Positions 1 to 8,052 of a stretch of DNA of 56,107 nt are shown here, piece by piece. This DNA is from an uncultured Prevotellaceae bacterium. GTDB lineage: Bacteria > Bacteroidota > Bacteroidia > Bacteroidales > Bacteroidaceae. Location of the stretch: positions 1 through 56,107 of the forward strand of contig CAMIYC010000021.1 in assembly GCA_946402905.1 (NCBI GenBank), written 5' to 3'. Position numbers and translations under genes: made by a program. How positions within the stretch are numbered: position 1 is the stretch's first letter; each line of letters opens with the position of its first letter. Below the pieces are notes generated by a model that made no database searches, was not told where the DNA came from, and worked only from the letters and a program-made list of their open reading frames with translations.

Positions 1-858
1 CTTGACGGAAGAAGAGAAAGCGAGAATTTTGAGGACCGCCGTGGTATGAGTGGCGGAGCCGTCGCCGGCATGGGTATCGGCAGTATTATCCTTATTGGCC
101 TCATCACCCTGCTCACCGGCGGTGACATCACCGACGTGCTTCAGCAGGCTGGCAACATGGGCATGACAGGTGGCAACGAACAGACCACACAGACGTTCTC
201 ACCCGAGGAAGAGGCTCAGGTGAAGTTTTGCAAGCAGATCCTTGCGAGCACGGAAGACATCTGGTCGGCGGTGTTCCGGCAGAAGTTCAACGCCGAATAC
301 CAGCCTCCCACACTGGTGTTCTTCAGCGGCCAGGTGCAGACCAACTGTGGCGGTGCCACCTCGGCAGTAGGCCCGTTCTATTGTTCTGCCGACCAGAAGC
401 TCTATATCGACCTCTCCTTCTTCAAACAGATGGAGACCCAGCTCAACTCGGGCGGCGAGTTCGCCCGTGCCTACGTCATCGCCCACGAGGTGGGACACCA
501 TGTGGAGAACCTGCTCGGCATCCTGGGCAAGGCCCACTCTGCCATGCAGCGCACCAACAAGACCCAGGCCAACCAGATCAGCGTGCGCCTGGAATTGCTC
601 GCCGACTACTATGCCGGTGTATGGGCCCACTATGAGGACGAAGCCTTCGGCTCCATCGACGACAACGACCTGCGGTCGGCCATCAACTGTGCGCAGCATA
701 TCGGCGACAACTACCTGCAGGAGCGCTCTCAGGGCTACTCACAGCCAGAGTCGTTCACCCATGGCACCTCCGACCAGCGCATGCGCTGGCTGAAGAGAGG
801 ATACCAGACGGGCGACATGAACACCACGACGTTCTCGGGCAGTTACAGCGACCTGTAA
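1..858 (+). CDS. Neutral zinc metallopeptidase (YpfJ/PF04228 family), 5' end outside the window
   Basis: The frame is open from base 1 and reads LDGRRESENFEDRRG before the first internal ATG at 46. That is the usual N-terminus of this family, so the true start lies just upstream of the window and the ATG at 46 is not the start. A hydrophobic segment follows (GIGSIILIGLITLLTGG), probably a membrane anchor. The catalytic part carries HEVGH (encoded about 484-498), the HExxH zinc-protease motif, inside AYVIAHEVGHHVENLLG, and a later ELLADYYAGVWA segment that would supply the third zinc ligand. Substrates of the family are unknown. Its last 16 bases overlap the end of the convergent FAD gene, so the stops are interleaved. 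No terminator is visible. Confidence 0.9.
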   Translation, partial: LDGRRESENFEDRRGMSGGAVAGMGIGSIILIGLITLLTGGDITDVLQQAGNMGMTGGNEQTTQTFSPEEEAQVKFCKQILASTEDIWSAVFRQKFNAEYQPPTLVFFSGQVQTNCGGATSAVGPFYCSADQKLYIDLSFFKQMETQLNSGGEFARAYVIAHEVGHHVENLLGILGKAHSAMQRTNKTQANQISVRLELLADYYAGVWAHYEDEAFGSIDDNDLRSAINCAQHIGDNYLQERSQGYSQPESFTHGTSDQRMRWLKRGYQTGDMNTTTFSGSYSDL

Positions 859-2411
859 TACTCCGCGCACATCTCGGCACACCGCTCGCCGTCGACGCCT
901 GCCGACACGATACCTCCGGCATAGCCGGCCCCCTCACCGCAGGGGAACAACCCACGCATCCGCACATGCTGCAGTGTAGTGCTGTCACGCACGATCCGCA
1001 CAGGTGCGGATGTGCGCGTCTCTATGGCGATGAGCACGGCGTCGTTGGTGAGGAATCCGCGGCTTTTCTGTCCGAATGCCCTGAATCCCTCTCTCAGTCT
1101 TCTGGTGACCGGCTCCGGCATCCAGAAGTGGAGCGGACTGGGCACCAGTCCCGGTGCGTAGGATGACGGCGGGAGGTCATAGCTCAGCTTGCCGTTGACG
1201 AAATCGGCCATACGCTGCGCGGGTGCCGTCTGCCTCCGCTGTCCCTGTATCCAGCAGTCATGCTCGAGTTGCTGCTGATAGCGCATCACCCTCAGGGCAT
1301 CGTCGCCCTCAATGTCTTCCGGCCGTGTCTCCACCACCATGCCACTGTTGGACCACTTTGTGCCACGATGGCTGGGGCTCATGCCGTTGACCACGATCTG
1401 CTCCGGCCCCGTGGCGGCGGGGATGACAAAGCCACCCGGACACATGCAGAACGAATAGACACCGCGGCCGTCGACCTGCGTCACATAGCTGTATTCTGCA
1501 GCGGGCAGATACTTCCCCCTGCCCTCGCGGTTGTGATACTGTATCTGGTCGATGAGTGCCGACGGGTGTTCGAGCCTTACGCCCACTGCAATGCCCTTGG
1601 CCTCGATCTCTATCCTGGCGGCATCGAGATAGCGGTATACGTCGCGGGCGGAATGTCCTGTGGCCAGGATCACGGCACCATGGTATTCCACCGTCCGTCC
1701 GTCGGTCAGGCGCTGTGCCACCACACCCGTCACCTGGTCGCCACTGACGAGGAGCTGGGTCATCTTGGTCTGGAAGTGCACCTCCCCGCCACAGCGCAGG
1801 ATTGTCTGGCGCATGTTTTCTATCACCCGTGGCAACCGGTCTGTACCGATATGCGGATGGGCATCAGCCAGGATGTCGGTGGAGGCGCCATGCTGGCAGA
1901 ACACATGCAATATTTTCTCCACGCTGCCCCGTTTCTTCGACCTTGTGTAGAGCTTGCCGTCGGAGTAAGCTCCTGCCCCACCCTCTCCGAAACAGTAGTT
2001 GCTCTCGTCATCCACCCGTTGTGTCTTGGTGATGAGTGAGAGGTCTTTCTTGCGTTCATGCACATCTTTTCCGCGCTCGATGACGACAGGTCGCAGCCCG
2101 AGCTCGATCAACCGCAGCGAGGCGAAGAGGCCGCCGGGGCCGGCACCCACCACGATCACCCGGGGTGCCTCCGACACGTCCTGATACACCGTCTTGGGGT
2201 AGCAGTCGTCTTCCGGCTGTTCGTTGATATAGATCCGTAGCGTCAGGTTGACATAGATCGTGCGCTGGCGGGCATCGATGCTTCTCTTGAGCACCCTGAT
2301 ATGGGTGATGGTGCGTGCGTCGATACCTTTCTCACGCGCCACATGGTCGGTCAGCACGCTCATCTGTGCGGCCACAGGGGGTGTCACTCTCAGTTGTAGT
2401 TCTTGTATCAT
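843..2411 (-). CDS. FAD-dependent oxidoreductase (COG2509-like uncharacterised dehydrogenase)
   Basis: A 522-residue protein beginning MIQELQLRVTPP. The reading frame stays open for 26 more codons upstream, but these are only a 9-base tandem repeat read as NPINPIKPIHPI, so the start is placed at 2411. The N-terminal ~90 residues are a small lead domain. The dinucleotide-binding loop follows as VVGAGPGGLFASL, with ERG at the end of the second strand. The conserved family stretch CFGEGGAGAYSDGKL comes next, and near the C-terminus a second FAD-contact motif, FPCGEGAGYAGGIVSAGVDG. This layout is that of the soluble FAD-dependent dehydrogenase family found in most Bacteroidota. The substrate is unknown. 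It overlaps the convergent metallopeptidase by 16 bases and lies downstream of a terminator on its own strand. Confidence 0.85.
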   Translation of the reverse strand: MIQELQLRVTPPVAAQMSVLTDHVAREKGIDARTITHIRVLKRSIDARQRTIYVNLTLRIYINEQPEDDCYPKTVYQDVSEAPRVIVVGAGPGGLFASLRLIELGLRPVVIERGKDVHERKKDLSLITKTQRVDDESNYCFGEGGAGAYSDGKLYTRSKKRGSVEKILHVFCQHGASTDILADAHPHIGTDRLPRVIENMRQTILRCGGEVHFQTKMTQLLVSGDQVTGVVAQRLTDGRTVEYHGAVILATGHSARDVYRYLDAARIEIEAKGIAVGVRLEHPSALIDQIQYHNREGRGKYLPAAEYSYVTQVDGRGVYSFCMCPGGFVIPAATGPEQIVVNGMSPSHRGTKWSNSGMVVETRPEDIEGDDALRVMRYQQQLEHDCWIQGQRRQTAPAQRMADFVNGKLSYDLPPSSYAPGLVPSPLHFWMPEPVTRRLREGFRAFGQKSRGFLTNDAVLIAIETRTSAPVRIVRDSTTLQHVRMRGLFPCGEGAGYAGGIVSAGVDGERCAEMCAEYYRSL

Positions 2412-2470
2412 GGGATTGATGGGATAGATGGGGTGAATGGGCTTAATGGGATTGATGGGATGAATGGGAT
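2412..2470. repeat. 9-base minisatellite upstream of the FAD gene
   Basis: About six imperfect copies of a 9-base unit (GGGATTGAT, GGGATAGAT, GGGGTGAAT, GGGCTTAAT and similar) sit directly against the start codon of the minus-strand FAD gene. They extend its open frame artificially and would lie in its 5' leader. Copy-number change here could alter translation. Confidence 0.8.
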
Positions 2471-2472
2471 TG

Positions 2473-2515
2473 AAAAAATAATCCCTCACCTCTCCTTGGA
2501 GAGACAGGTGAGGGA
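2473..2515 (-). terminator. Rho-independent terminator after the outer-membrane protein gene
   Basis: The arms TCCCTCACCT (2482-2491) and AGGTGAGGGA (2506-2515) are exact inverse complements, with further pairing in the loop (CTCC/GGAG). On the minus strand the hairpin is followed by a T-run (bases 2473-2478). It lies 37 bases past the stop of the gene at 2552-3160. Confidence 0.8.
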
Positions 2516-2551
2516 CTATGAAGACATGGGCTATATATAGCCCGGAGATGA

Positions 2552-3160
2552 TCAGAAGTTGACACCGATATTGACGCAGAGAGCATGTCCGTGCGAAGAC
2601 AGATCTTTGGCTCCGGCTATATCGTCACCATCGGCGATGTTGGTCACACCAATCTGATAGCCCACCTCAGCGTAGAGGTTGCTCCACTCCACACCGCAGC
2701 CAATCTTGATGCCCATCTCAGGGTGCTTCAGATACTTATAACTGCCCGAGACACCCATGGCGAAAGTAGGTCCGATGAAGGGCAGGATGGCGATATCGTT
2801 CTCCGTTGAGATGCCGTATTTGATCAGCGCGGGGATCTCCAGATAGTTGAGGTGGCCTTTGGGAGCCAGGTCGGTGTTGTTGTATTTCAGGTTCTTACCG
2901 CCACGCTCGGTATAGTAGAGACCGCTCTCGAGGAATACAGGTGCAGAGTCTGACACACGGATACCCACCACACCGCCGAGGGTCATACCTGTACGCGACT
3001 TGTCTGTCTCAATGTCGCCACCGATACCGGAGAAGTTAAGACCCAGGCGTACACCCCAATACAGGTGCTCCTCGTCGAGTGAGAAACCACCGCTACTGAA
3101 CTGAGCGAAAGAAGGAGCGGCAAACAGGCATGCCACTAATGCTACTAAAAGTTTTTTCAT
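2552..3160 (-). CDS. Outer-membrane beta-barrel protein (porin-like)
   Basis: A 202-residue protein with a clear Sec signal peptide, MKKLLVALVACLFAAPSFAQ, cleaved about residue 20. The mature part has alternating glycine/aromatic strands (WGVRLGLNFSG, LESGLYYTERGG, LEIPALIKYGI, VEWSNLYAEVGYQIGV) and ends in a strand terminating with phenylalanine (ALCVNIGVNF), the usual C-terminal signal for barrel insertion. This is the PorT/OmpW-like 8-stranded family common in Bacteroidota. Its function is structural or unknown. It has its own terminator at 2473-2515. Confidence 0.85.
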   Translation of the reverse strand: MKKLLVALVACLFAAPSFAQFSSGGFSLDEEHLYWGVRLGLNFSGIGGDIETDKSRTGMTLGGVVGIRVSDSAPVFLESGLYYTERGGKNLKYNNTDLAPKGHLNYLEIPALIKYGISTENDIAILPFIGPTFAMGVSGSYKYLKHPEMGIKIGCGVEWSNLYAEVGYQIGVTNIADGDDIAGAKDLSSHGHALCVNIGVNF

Positions 3161-3832
3161 ATTCTTACGATTTTAATAAATGACCATGTATGAAATGTCT
3201 AATAGAATGCAAAGGAACATCTTTTTTTTTAATTTTCAAAATTATTCTCAAAAAAATTACCTCGCCCCAATTTTCCTTGACTGCTTTACCCATTATTTTG
3301 ACATGGACTCGTGCTTGATTGTCTGATTCAAAAGATGTAGGGACGCGGCGTGCCGCGTATGCCACGCGGTGTTCTGTATCGCAGAAATGATGCAGAAAAG
3401 GCGGAAAAATCCGGAAACAGGTGGATGCTGTGCATCCATGGAGATAGGGGCTGTTGGTAATCTGATGGTATACGGACACGGAGGGCACCAAGGCTTTTTC
3501 TTTGGAGCACATTGCATGACCCTGATACTGTTTCTTCTGATAGCGACGGCTCTGATGACGACGGCTTATGAAAATAAAAAAAGCACTTCGTTAGACAAAA
3601 AGGGGCAAAAAGGGGCAAAAAGGGGCAAAAACGTCAACAACGTAAACTTTAAGGAGAAAACCTGTGGAATTTGAATCGACTTTATATAAAAATAACACTC
3701 AACTCTTTGTCAAACAACATTTTATTTGTAATTTCGTAACGACTATGCGGAATTATCATGACAAATGGCTCCGCTTCCCTCAAAGAGTATTATTGCTTAA
3801 AAAAACGCCCGATTTATTTAGGAGAACTGACA
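3161..3832. other. Intergenic AT-rich region with a degenerate inverted repeat copy
   Basis: No convincing gene. The part at about 3338-3445 is a diverged, reverse-orientation copy of the ~200-base palindrome-bearing repeat seen at 5061-5681 and 7393-7781: it has the GGGACGCGGCGTGCCGCGT palindrome and a GGATGCTGTGCATCC palindrome. Bases 3601-3630 are three exact copies of AGGGGCAAAA. Open frames here are short and not protein-like. Confidence 0.6.
3237..3270 (-). promoter_or_regulatory. Possible promoter of the outer-membrane protein gene
   Basis: On the minus strand TAATTTTG (3244-3237) fits the Bacteroidota -7 consensus TAnnTTTG, with a weak TTG 23 bases upstream (3270-3268). The leader would be about 70 bases. 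The very AT-rich background makes a chance match possible. Confidence 0.35.
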
Positions 3833-4288
3833 ATGACGATGACAAGAAAAGAGTATCAGAAGCCGTTTATGGTGGTAGAGAGATTTGTGGCACAGGAGTA
3901 TTGTGCCCCATGTAACTGGCAGGGTAAATATACATCATCTGCATACATATATGACAGTAATAATAAATTATATTTAGACAAAAATGATAATAAACGTTAT
4001 GATTCTGGCGAGCAAATCAACACCCCAGCTCCTCCCTCAGACAAAACTTTTATTTTCTCATACAATGAAAATAATGAATTAGGCTATGTTGATACAAGTT
4101 CAATAACAGGTAATATTTTTTTGACTAATTTGATTCCAACTGCAAGTCATAAATATTATACATATTACCAAGGCAATAGAAATGAGTATGAAAATGAAAG
4201 AAAATACCTGTATGCCCTAAAAGCTGTTAACGGAAAAACTTATTGGTTTTCGGGAAATTCTTTTACTTTTTCAAAACTTCATTCATAG
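3833..4288 (+). CDS. Small protein of unknown function with N-terminal KEYQKPFMVV motif
   Basis: A 151-residue protein. The start at 3833 is chosen because AGGAGA (3820-3825) lies seven bases upstream, and because the 29 bases before it (3803-3831) are identical to the leader of the related gene at 4477-4917. The N-terminus KEYQKPFMVVERFVAQEYC matches that paralogue and a pattern I remember from small Prevotella proteins (KPxMxVxxF...EYxAxC). No signal peptide, membrane segment or enzyme motif is evident. The remainder is rich in Tyr, Asn and Lys and ends KTYWFSGNSFTF, weakly echoing the paralogue. It is clearly AT-rich compared with the housekeeping genes. Function unknown; a secreted or modified peptide precursor is speculation. 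Confidence 0.65.
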   Translation: MTMTRKEYQKPFMVVERFVAQEYCAPCNWQGKYTSSAYIYDSNNKLYLDKNDNKRYDSGEQINTPAPPSDKTFIFSYNENNELGYVDTSSITGNIFLTNLIPTASHKYYTYYQGNRNEYENERKYLYALKAVNGKTYWFSGNSFTFSKLHS

Positions 4289-4476
4289 CGAATTTAGTGT
4301 AACAGAATCACAATGAATCGACGGTTCTTTTGAATCACGACAATATACTCTGAATCCTCTGAATCATGGGGGACGGAGTTTCTGATTCGGAATCAAAATC
4401 TTCGTTCCCGTGATTCATATAACAAGAATGTTGTGTGAAGCTCTATCTTGTGTGGCCATTTCTTTAATCAGAAATA
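4289..4476. other. Spacer between two convergent small genes
   Basis: 188 bases with several GAATC/GATTC words and the string GAATCAAAATC related to repeats at 5682 and 7170. No gene or clear terminator hairpin is visible. Confidence 0.5.
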
Positions 4477-4917
4477 CTATGAAGCATTATGATAGGCGTA
4501 ATACGTGCCTCCTTCGTATTTGATTTTAACATCATAGGTCATGTTCGCCTTCTCAAATTTATATGTTTTTTTGCCATACACAAATTCCAAGTCGCTGTAG
4601 TATGCTGCCGGACTGCCTCCTATATTTGTGCTGTTATAGCTGAAATTCCTGTTATCTCCCTTTCTTAGCAAATAATACACACTCACATTTTTATACACAC
4701 CTTCCGCACCCGAAGCCGCATAAATATTACTTCCATTCGTTGTCTTCTGGAAAAGCTCTGGACCTTTATCTACTATTCCAATATTGGTTAGGTCAAGATG
4801 GATAGGTATATTATGGATGTAAAGGTCAACCATGGAATCACCACAATTAGCCACGCACTCATTAGCCACAAATCTCCCTACCACCATAAACGGCTTTTGA
4901 TATTCTCTTCTTACCAT
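4477..4917 (-). CDS. Small protein of unknown function, paralogue of the 3833-4288 product
   Basis: A 146-residue protein starting at 4917, seven bases after AGGAGA on the minus strand. The frame is open upstream, but the upstream residues correspond to a leader that is identical at the DNA level to that of the neighbour (4919-4947 against 3803-3831), so they are taken as untranslated. The N-terminus REYQKPFMVVGRFVANE is nearly the same as the neighbour's, followed by CVANCGDS. The rest diverges, but the C-terminal third again has an aromatic GKKTYKF stretch. No signal peptide or known domain is recognised. The two genes converge on a 188-base spacer, and the repeat array begins about 140 bases upstream of this start. 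Confidence 0.65.
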   Translation of the reverse strand: MVRREYQKPFMVVGRFVANECVANCGDSMVDLYIHNIPIHLDLTNIGIVDKGPELFQKTTNGSNIYAASGAEGVYKNVSVYYLLRKGDNRNFSYNSTNIGGSPAAYYSDLEFVYGKKTYKFEKANMTYDVKIKYEGGTYYAYHNAS

Positions 4918-5040
4918 CGTCAGTTCTCCTAAATAAATCGGGCGTTTATTATCGACAGTTATAAATGGGCGACTGTTATTGATTTGTTTGCCACAAAAAT
5001 TTACATCGATCACATGGATATGTTTGACAAATCTACTTGC

Positions 5041-5228
5041 ATAGTATTGGAATAATAAATAATTCATGATTAATTCACGAGTAATTCACGAACAATTCAC
5101 GTAAAACCAAAACAACATGGATGCTCAGCATCCATGTTGTTTCGTAATGCTTTAGTTCTTTTCGGTTTTTTCGTAATAAAGGCTATTCACAACGCGGCAC
5201 GCCGCGTCCCTACACTGGCGATGGAGTC
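5041..5228 (+). repeat. 188-base perfect direct repeat, left copy
   Basis: Identical base for base to 7376-7563 (offset 2335). It contains part of repeat family A, with the two palindromes GGATGCTCAGCATCC and ACGCGGCACGCCGCGT. Together with the right copy it brackets the ATPase gene. Confidence 0.9.
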
Positions 5229-5681
5229 TCTTTGTTTTGGTTTTTCGTTCCCGTCCCCGTGATGGAATAATTAATAATTCATGACTAATTCATGATTAAT
5301 TCACGAACAATTAACGTAAGACCAAAACAACATGGATGCGCAGCATCCATTCTTTTTCGTAATGCTTTCGTGTTTTGGTTTTTTCGTAATAAAGGCTATT
5401 CACAACGCGGCACGCCGCGTCCCTACACTGGCGATGGAGTCTCTTTGTTTTGGTTTTTCGTTCCCGTCCCCTGATGGAACAATTATTAATTCATGATTAA
5501 TTCACGAACAATTCACGTAAAACCAAAACAACATGGATGCGCAGCATCCATTCTTTTTCGTAATGCTTTAGTTCTTTTCGATTTTTTCGTAATAATGGCT
5601 AATCACAACGCGGCACGCCGCGTCCCTACACTGGCGATGGAGTCACTTTATTTTTGTTTTTCGTTCCCGTCCCCGTGATTC
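5061..5681 (+). repeat. Tandem array of three ~200-base palindromic repeats (family A)
   Basis: Copies at about 5061-5267, 5277-5479 and 5487-5681. Each runs from AATTCATGATTAATTCACG through a GGATGC-N3-GCATCC hairpin, a T-rich stretch, an ACGCGGCACGCCGCGT hairpin, CCCTACACTGGCGATGGAG and CGTTCCCGTCCC. Short open frames inside the copies are repeat translations, not genes. Confidence 0.85.
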
Positions 5682-5859
5682 ATGAATCAAAATCCCCGTC
5701 CCGTGATACAAGCCGTCAATAGCAAGAATGAATCTCTCAATAGGAGATTTTGGGGCCATACATGCAAATTATACAAAACAAAACCCAAAAATATCAGGAT
5801 TTTATCTTTTATAAAAGATAAAATTATTATCTTCGCAGCGAATTTCATCTATAAAAGAT
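5682..5859. other. Leader of the ATPase gene with palindrome
   Basis: Bases 5801-5822 form a perfect 22-base palindrome centred on TTTATAAA. Its right half word TATAAAAGATA recurs at 5850-5860, overlapping the ATG of the ATPase gene. This arrangement suggests an operator or autoregulatory site, but this is inference. Bases 5682-5711 resemble the right arm of the inverted repeat at 7080-7198. Confidence 0.5.
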
Positions 5860-7071
5860 ATGAAAGCAATTGTAAGACAAAGTTATCTTGACAAGATAAC
5901 GAAGCATCTTGGTAAGGACACCATCATTATTATAGTTGGTCAGCGCCGTGTTGGAAAGAGTTACATCCTGCGCCTCTTTAGGGATCAAGTGGCAGAAGAT
6001 GCTCATTCAAACATTATCTTCATTGACAAAGAGAAACATGAGTTTGCCGACATTCGGACAGGCCGGGACTTGAATGCCTATATTGATGAACGTCGAGACA
6101 AGACAAGGACCAATTACATCTTGATAGATGAAGTTCAAGATATTGAAGGTTTCGAGAATAGTGTCCGCAGTTATTATGAGGAGGCAGATATAGAAATAGT
6201 TGTTACAGGCTCCAACTCCAATATACTCAGTAGTGACTTGGCTAACAAAATAGGCGGTCGCTACAAGGAAATCTTCGTTCAGGCACTAAGCTATGAGGAA
6301 TTCATGGAGTTTCACAATTTGCCCGACAGTGATGATACGTTGGCAGAGTATATTCAGTTTGGCGGATTGCCCAGTTTGAAAAAGATAGGACTTGACGAAC
6401 AGGATGCACGTGAGTACCAGATGGATGTCTATAGCACCGTGCTGCTGAAGGATGTTATCAAGCGGAATAATATCCGCAATGTGCCATTTCTGGAAAACCT
6501 TGTGCATTTCCTTGCTGACAATGCAGGGAAAATCATTTCTGCCAACAGCATAGCAAAGTATATGCGGTCGCAAGGAGAGAACATTACCTCCACTGTTATT
6601 ATCAATTATGCTAAGTATCTGTGCGAATCATACATGATCCACAAGGTGAACAGGTATGACATTCACGGACGGAAGATATTTGAGAGCAACGATAAATTCT
6701 ACTTTGAAGACAACGGTATTCGCAATGCTCTTGTAGGTGGTTCACGCGAGAGAGACATTGAGAAAGTGATAGAGAATATAATCTACAATCATCTTGTGCG
6801 CCTGGGCTATGAAGTGATGGTCGGACAGCTTCAGGCTGGTGAGATTGATTTTGTCTGTACTAAGTCAAAAAGCGAAAGGATATATGTACAGGCATCTTAT
6901 ATTATAGCTGACGATAATACTTACGAACGCGAGTTTGGCAACCTCCGTGCCATCAAGGACAACTATCCCAAATATGTCATCTCTATGACACCATTGGTTA
7001 CCAGGTCTGATGACAATGGCATAACCCATCTTCATCTCAGGAGGTTCTTAACGAAAGGGTTGGAGAGGTAA
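5860..7071 (+). CDS. AAA-family ATPase with DUF4143-type C-terminus
   Basis: A 403-residue protein. Walker A GQRRVGKS is at residues 27-34, Walker B YILIDE about 86-91 (followed by VQD), and a VVTGSNSNILSS sensor segment about 113-124. Then comes the FVQALSYEEF/GGLPSL region typical of this family and a C-terminal part with DFVCTKSKSERIYVQAS, reminiscent of a PD-(D/E)xK-like fold (EIDFVC then VQAS). Such ATPases are abundant in Prevotella, Bacteroides and archaea, and their role is unknown; nuclease or defence roles have been suggested from the fold only. No partner gene is adjacent. It is isolated between repeat arrays, with exact 188-base direct repeats at 5041 and 7376, consistent with acquisition or rearrangement of the segment. 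Confidence 0.85.
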   Translation: MKAIVRQSYLDKITKHLGKDTIIIIVGQRRVGKSYILRLFRDQVAEDAHSNIIFIDKEKHEFADIRTGRDLNAYIDERRDKTRTNYILIDEVQDIEGFENSVRSYYEEADIEIVVTGSNSNILSSDLANKIGGRYKEIFVQALSYEEFMEFHNLPDSDDTLAEYIQFGGLPSLKKIGLDEQDAREYQMDVYSTVLLKDVIKRNNIRNVPFLENLVHFLADNAGKIISANSIAKYMRSQGENITSTVIINYAKYLCESYMIHKVNRYDIHGRKIFESNDKFYFEDNGIRNALVGGSRERDIEKVIENIIYNHLVRLGYEVMVGQLQAGEIDFVCTKSKSERIYVQASYIIADDNTYEREFGNLRAIKDNYPKYVISMTPLVTRSDDNGITHLHLRRFLTKGLER

Positions 7072-7079
7072 TGAATCAC

Positions 7080-7198
7080 ATGTATCGCAGGGACGGGGAT
7101 TTTTTGATTCTTTTTCACTTTCAATCTTTTATTTTGCGGATTGCAAGGCCAAAGAATGATTTGAGCAATGAATCAAAATCCCCGTCCACATGATACAT
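7080..7198. repeat. Inverted repeat downstream of the ATPase gene
   Basis: Left arm 7080-7110 (ATGTATC, then GGACGGGGATTTTTTGATTC) and right arm 7170-7198 (GAATCAAAATCCCCGTCC, then GATACAT) are near-perfect inverse complements around a ~59-base centre. A copy of the right arm sits before the gene at 5682-5711. It may act as a terminator or be a small mobile remnant. Confidence 0.6.
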
Positions 7199-7230
7199 CT
7201 ATCACATGGATATGTTTTGCTTGTATAATA

Positions 7231-7345
7231 GGCTGTCCAATTTGTTGTAGTGTATATGTCGGGTGAATAATTCTATGAAGCATACACACTCCCCCTGGCC
7301 CCCTCTAACTTAGAGGGGGAATTGGTTACAACTGCAAATGGAGAG
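7231..7345 (+). repeat. Repeat family B, uninterrupted copy
   Basis: Matches the sequence around 10857-11107 once the 128-base insertion there is removed: GTCCAATTTGTTGTAG, GAAGCATACACACTCCCCC, then the hairpin CCCCCTCTA-ACT-TAGAGGGGG and ACTGCAAATGG. It serves as the empty-site reference for the insertion at 10941-11068. Confidence 0.75.
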
Positions 7346-7375
7346 AGGCGTGCTAGAAACAAACACCCTACTTGT

Positions 7376-7563
7376 ATAGTATTGGAATAATAAATAATTC
7401 ATGATTAATTCACGAGTAATTCACGAACAATTCACGTAAAACCAAAACAACATGGATGCTCAGCATCCATGTTGTTTCGTAATGCTTTAGTTCTTTTCGG
7501 TTTTTTCGTAATAAAGGCTATTCACAACGCGGCACGCCGCGTCCCTACACTGGCGATGGAGTC
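7376..7563 (+). repeat. 188-base perfect direct repeat, right copy
   Basis: Identical to 5041-5228. The seven bases CTACTTG also match before the repeat, with a single intervening mismatch, so the homology extends slightly further left. Confidence 0.9.
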
Positions 7564-7781
7564 ACTTTATTTTTGTTTTTCGTTCCCGTCCCCGTGATGG
7601 AACAATTATTAATTCATGACTAATTCATGATTAATTCACGAACAATTCACGTAAAACCAAAAAACCATGGATGCGCAGCATTCATTCTTTTTCGTAATGC
7701 TTTAGTTCTTTTCGATTTTTTTCGTAAATAAATCCAGTAATAACGCGGCATGCCGCGTCCCTACACTGGCGATGGAGTCCG
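7393..7781 (+). repeat. Two further family A repeat copies
   Basis: Copies at about 7393-7602 and 7611-7781. The second is diverged (AACGCGGCATGCCGCGT palindrome) and ends abruptly at GGCGATGGAGTC, where it cuts into a broken gene start. Confidence 0.8.
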
Positions 7782-7824
7782 AGTTGAACAATTCGCGCGG
7801 CAGAATGATGTATCCTTTTTCCAT
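7777..7824 (-). pseudogene. Truncated gene start (replication-protein-like N-terminus)
   Basis: Reading leftward from an ATG at 7824 gives MEKGYIILPRELFNSD. It resembles the N-terminus (MExGYIxLPREILxS) of helix-turn-helix replication or phage-type proteins that I recall from Bacteroidales. After about 16 codons the frame runs straight into the family A repeat. A -7 box (TACCTTTG) lies upstream at 7864-7857. I read this as a gene cut off by the repeat. The short length makes the family guess weak. Confidence 0.35.
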
Positions 7825-7856
7825 TTGCAGTGATATTTGGTATTGTTTCACATGGG

Positions 7857-7864
7857 CAAAGGTA
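7857..7864 (-). promoter_or_regulatory. -7 box of the truncated gene
   Basis: TACCTTTG on the minus strand, 32 bases before the remnant ATG. No good -33 box is seen. Confidence 0.35.
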
Positions 7865-8052
7865 TGACATCTTTGAGAAACGTTTCTGTCATTTTAAAAA
7901 AGGCGAATGACCGTAGGATTATTTGGTTTTTCCCTTTTATTGGAGCCCGCAACGTCTACAAAAAGGAAAAAAACTGGGAAAATCGAATAATGTGACTTTT
8001 TTTCTATATCTTTGCATGAGTATTATATACAACACTTTATCACGTACCTGAT
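7865..8052. other. Intergenic segment
   Basis: No gene is recognised. It holds the promoter of the next gene: TATCTTTG at 8007-8014 on the plus strand, a full -7 consensus match 38 bases before the ATG, without an obvious -33 box. Confidence 0.5.
8007..8014 (+). promoter_or_regulatory. -7 promoter box for the 8053 gene
   Basis: TATCTTTG followed by CA, the commonest form of the Bacteroidota -7 element. The predicted start of transcription is near 8021. Confidence 0.5.

Noticed and set aside
5292..5678. Short 60-residue frames in the repeat array
   Set aside because: They are translations of repeat copies, with no start signals or homologues recognised.
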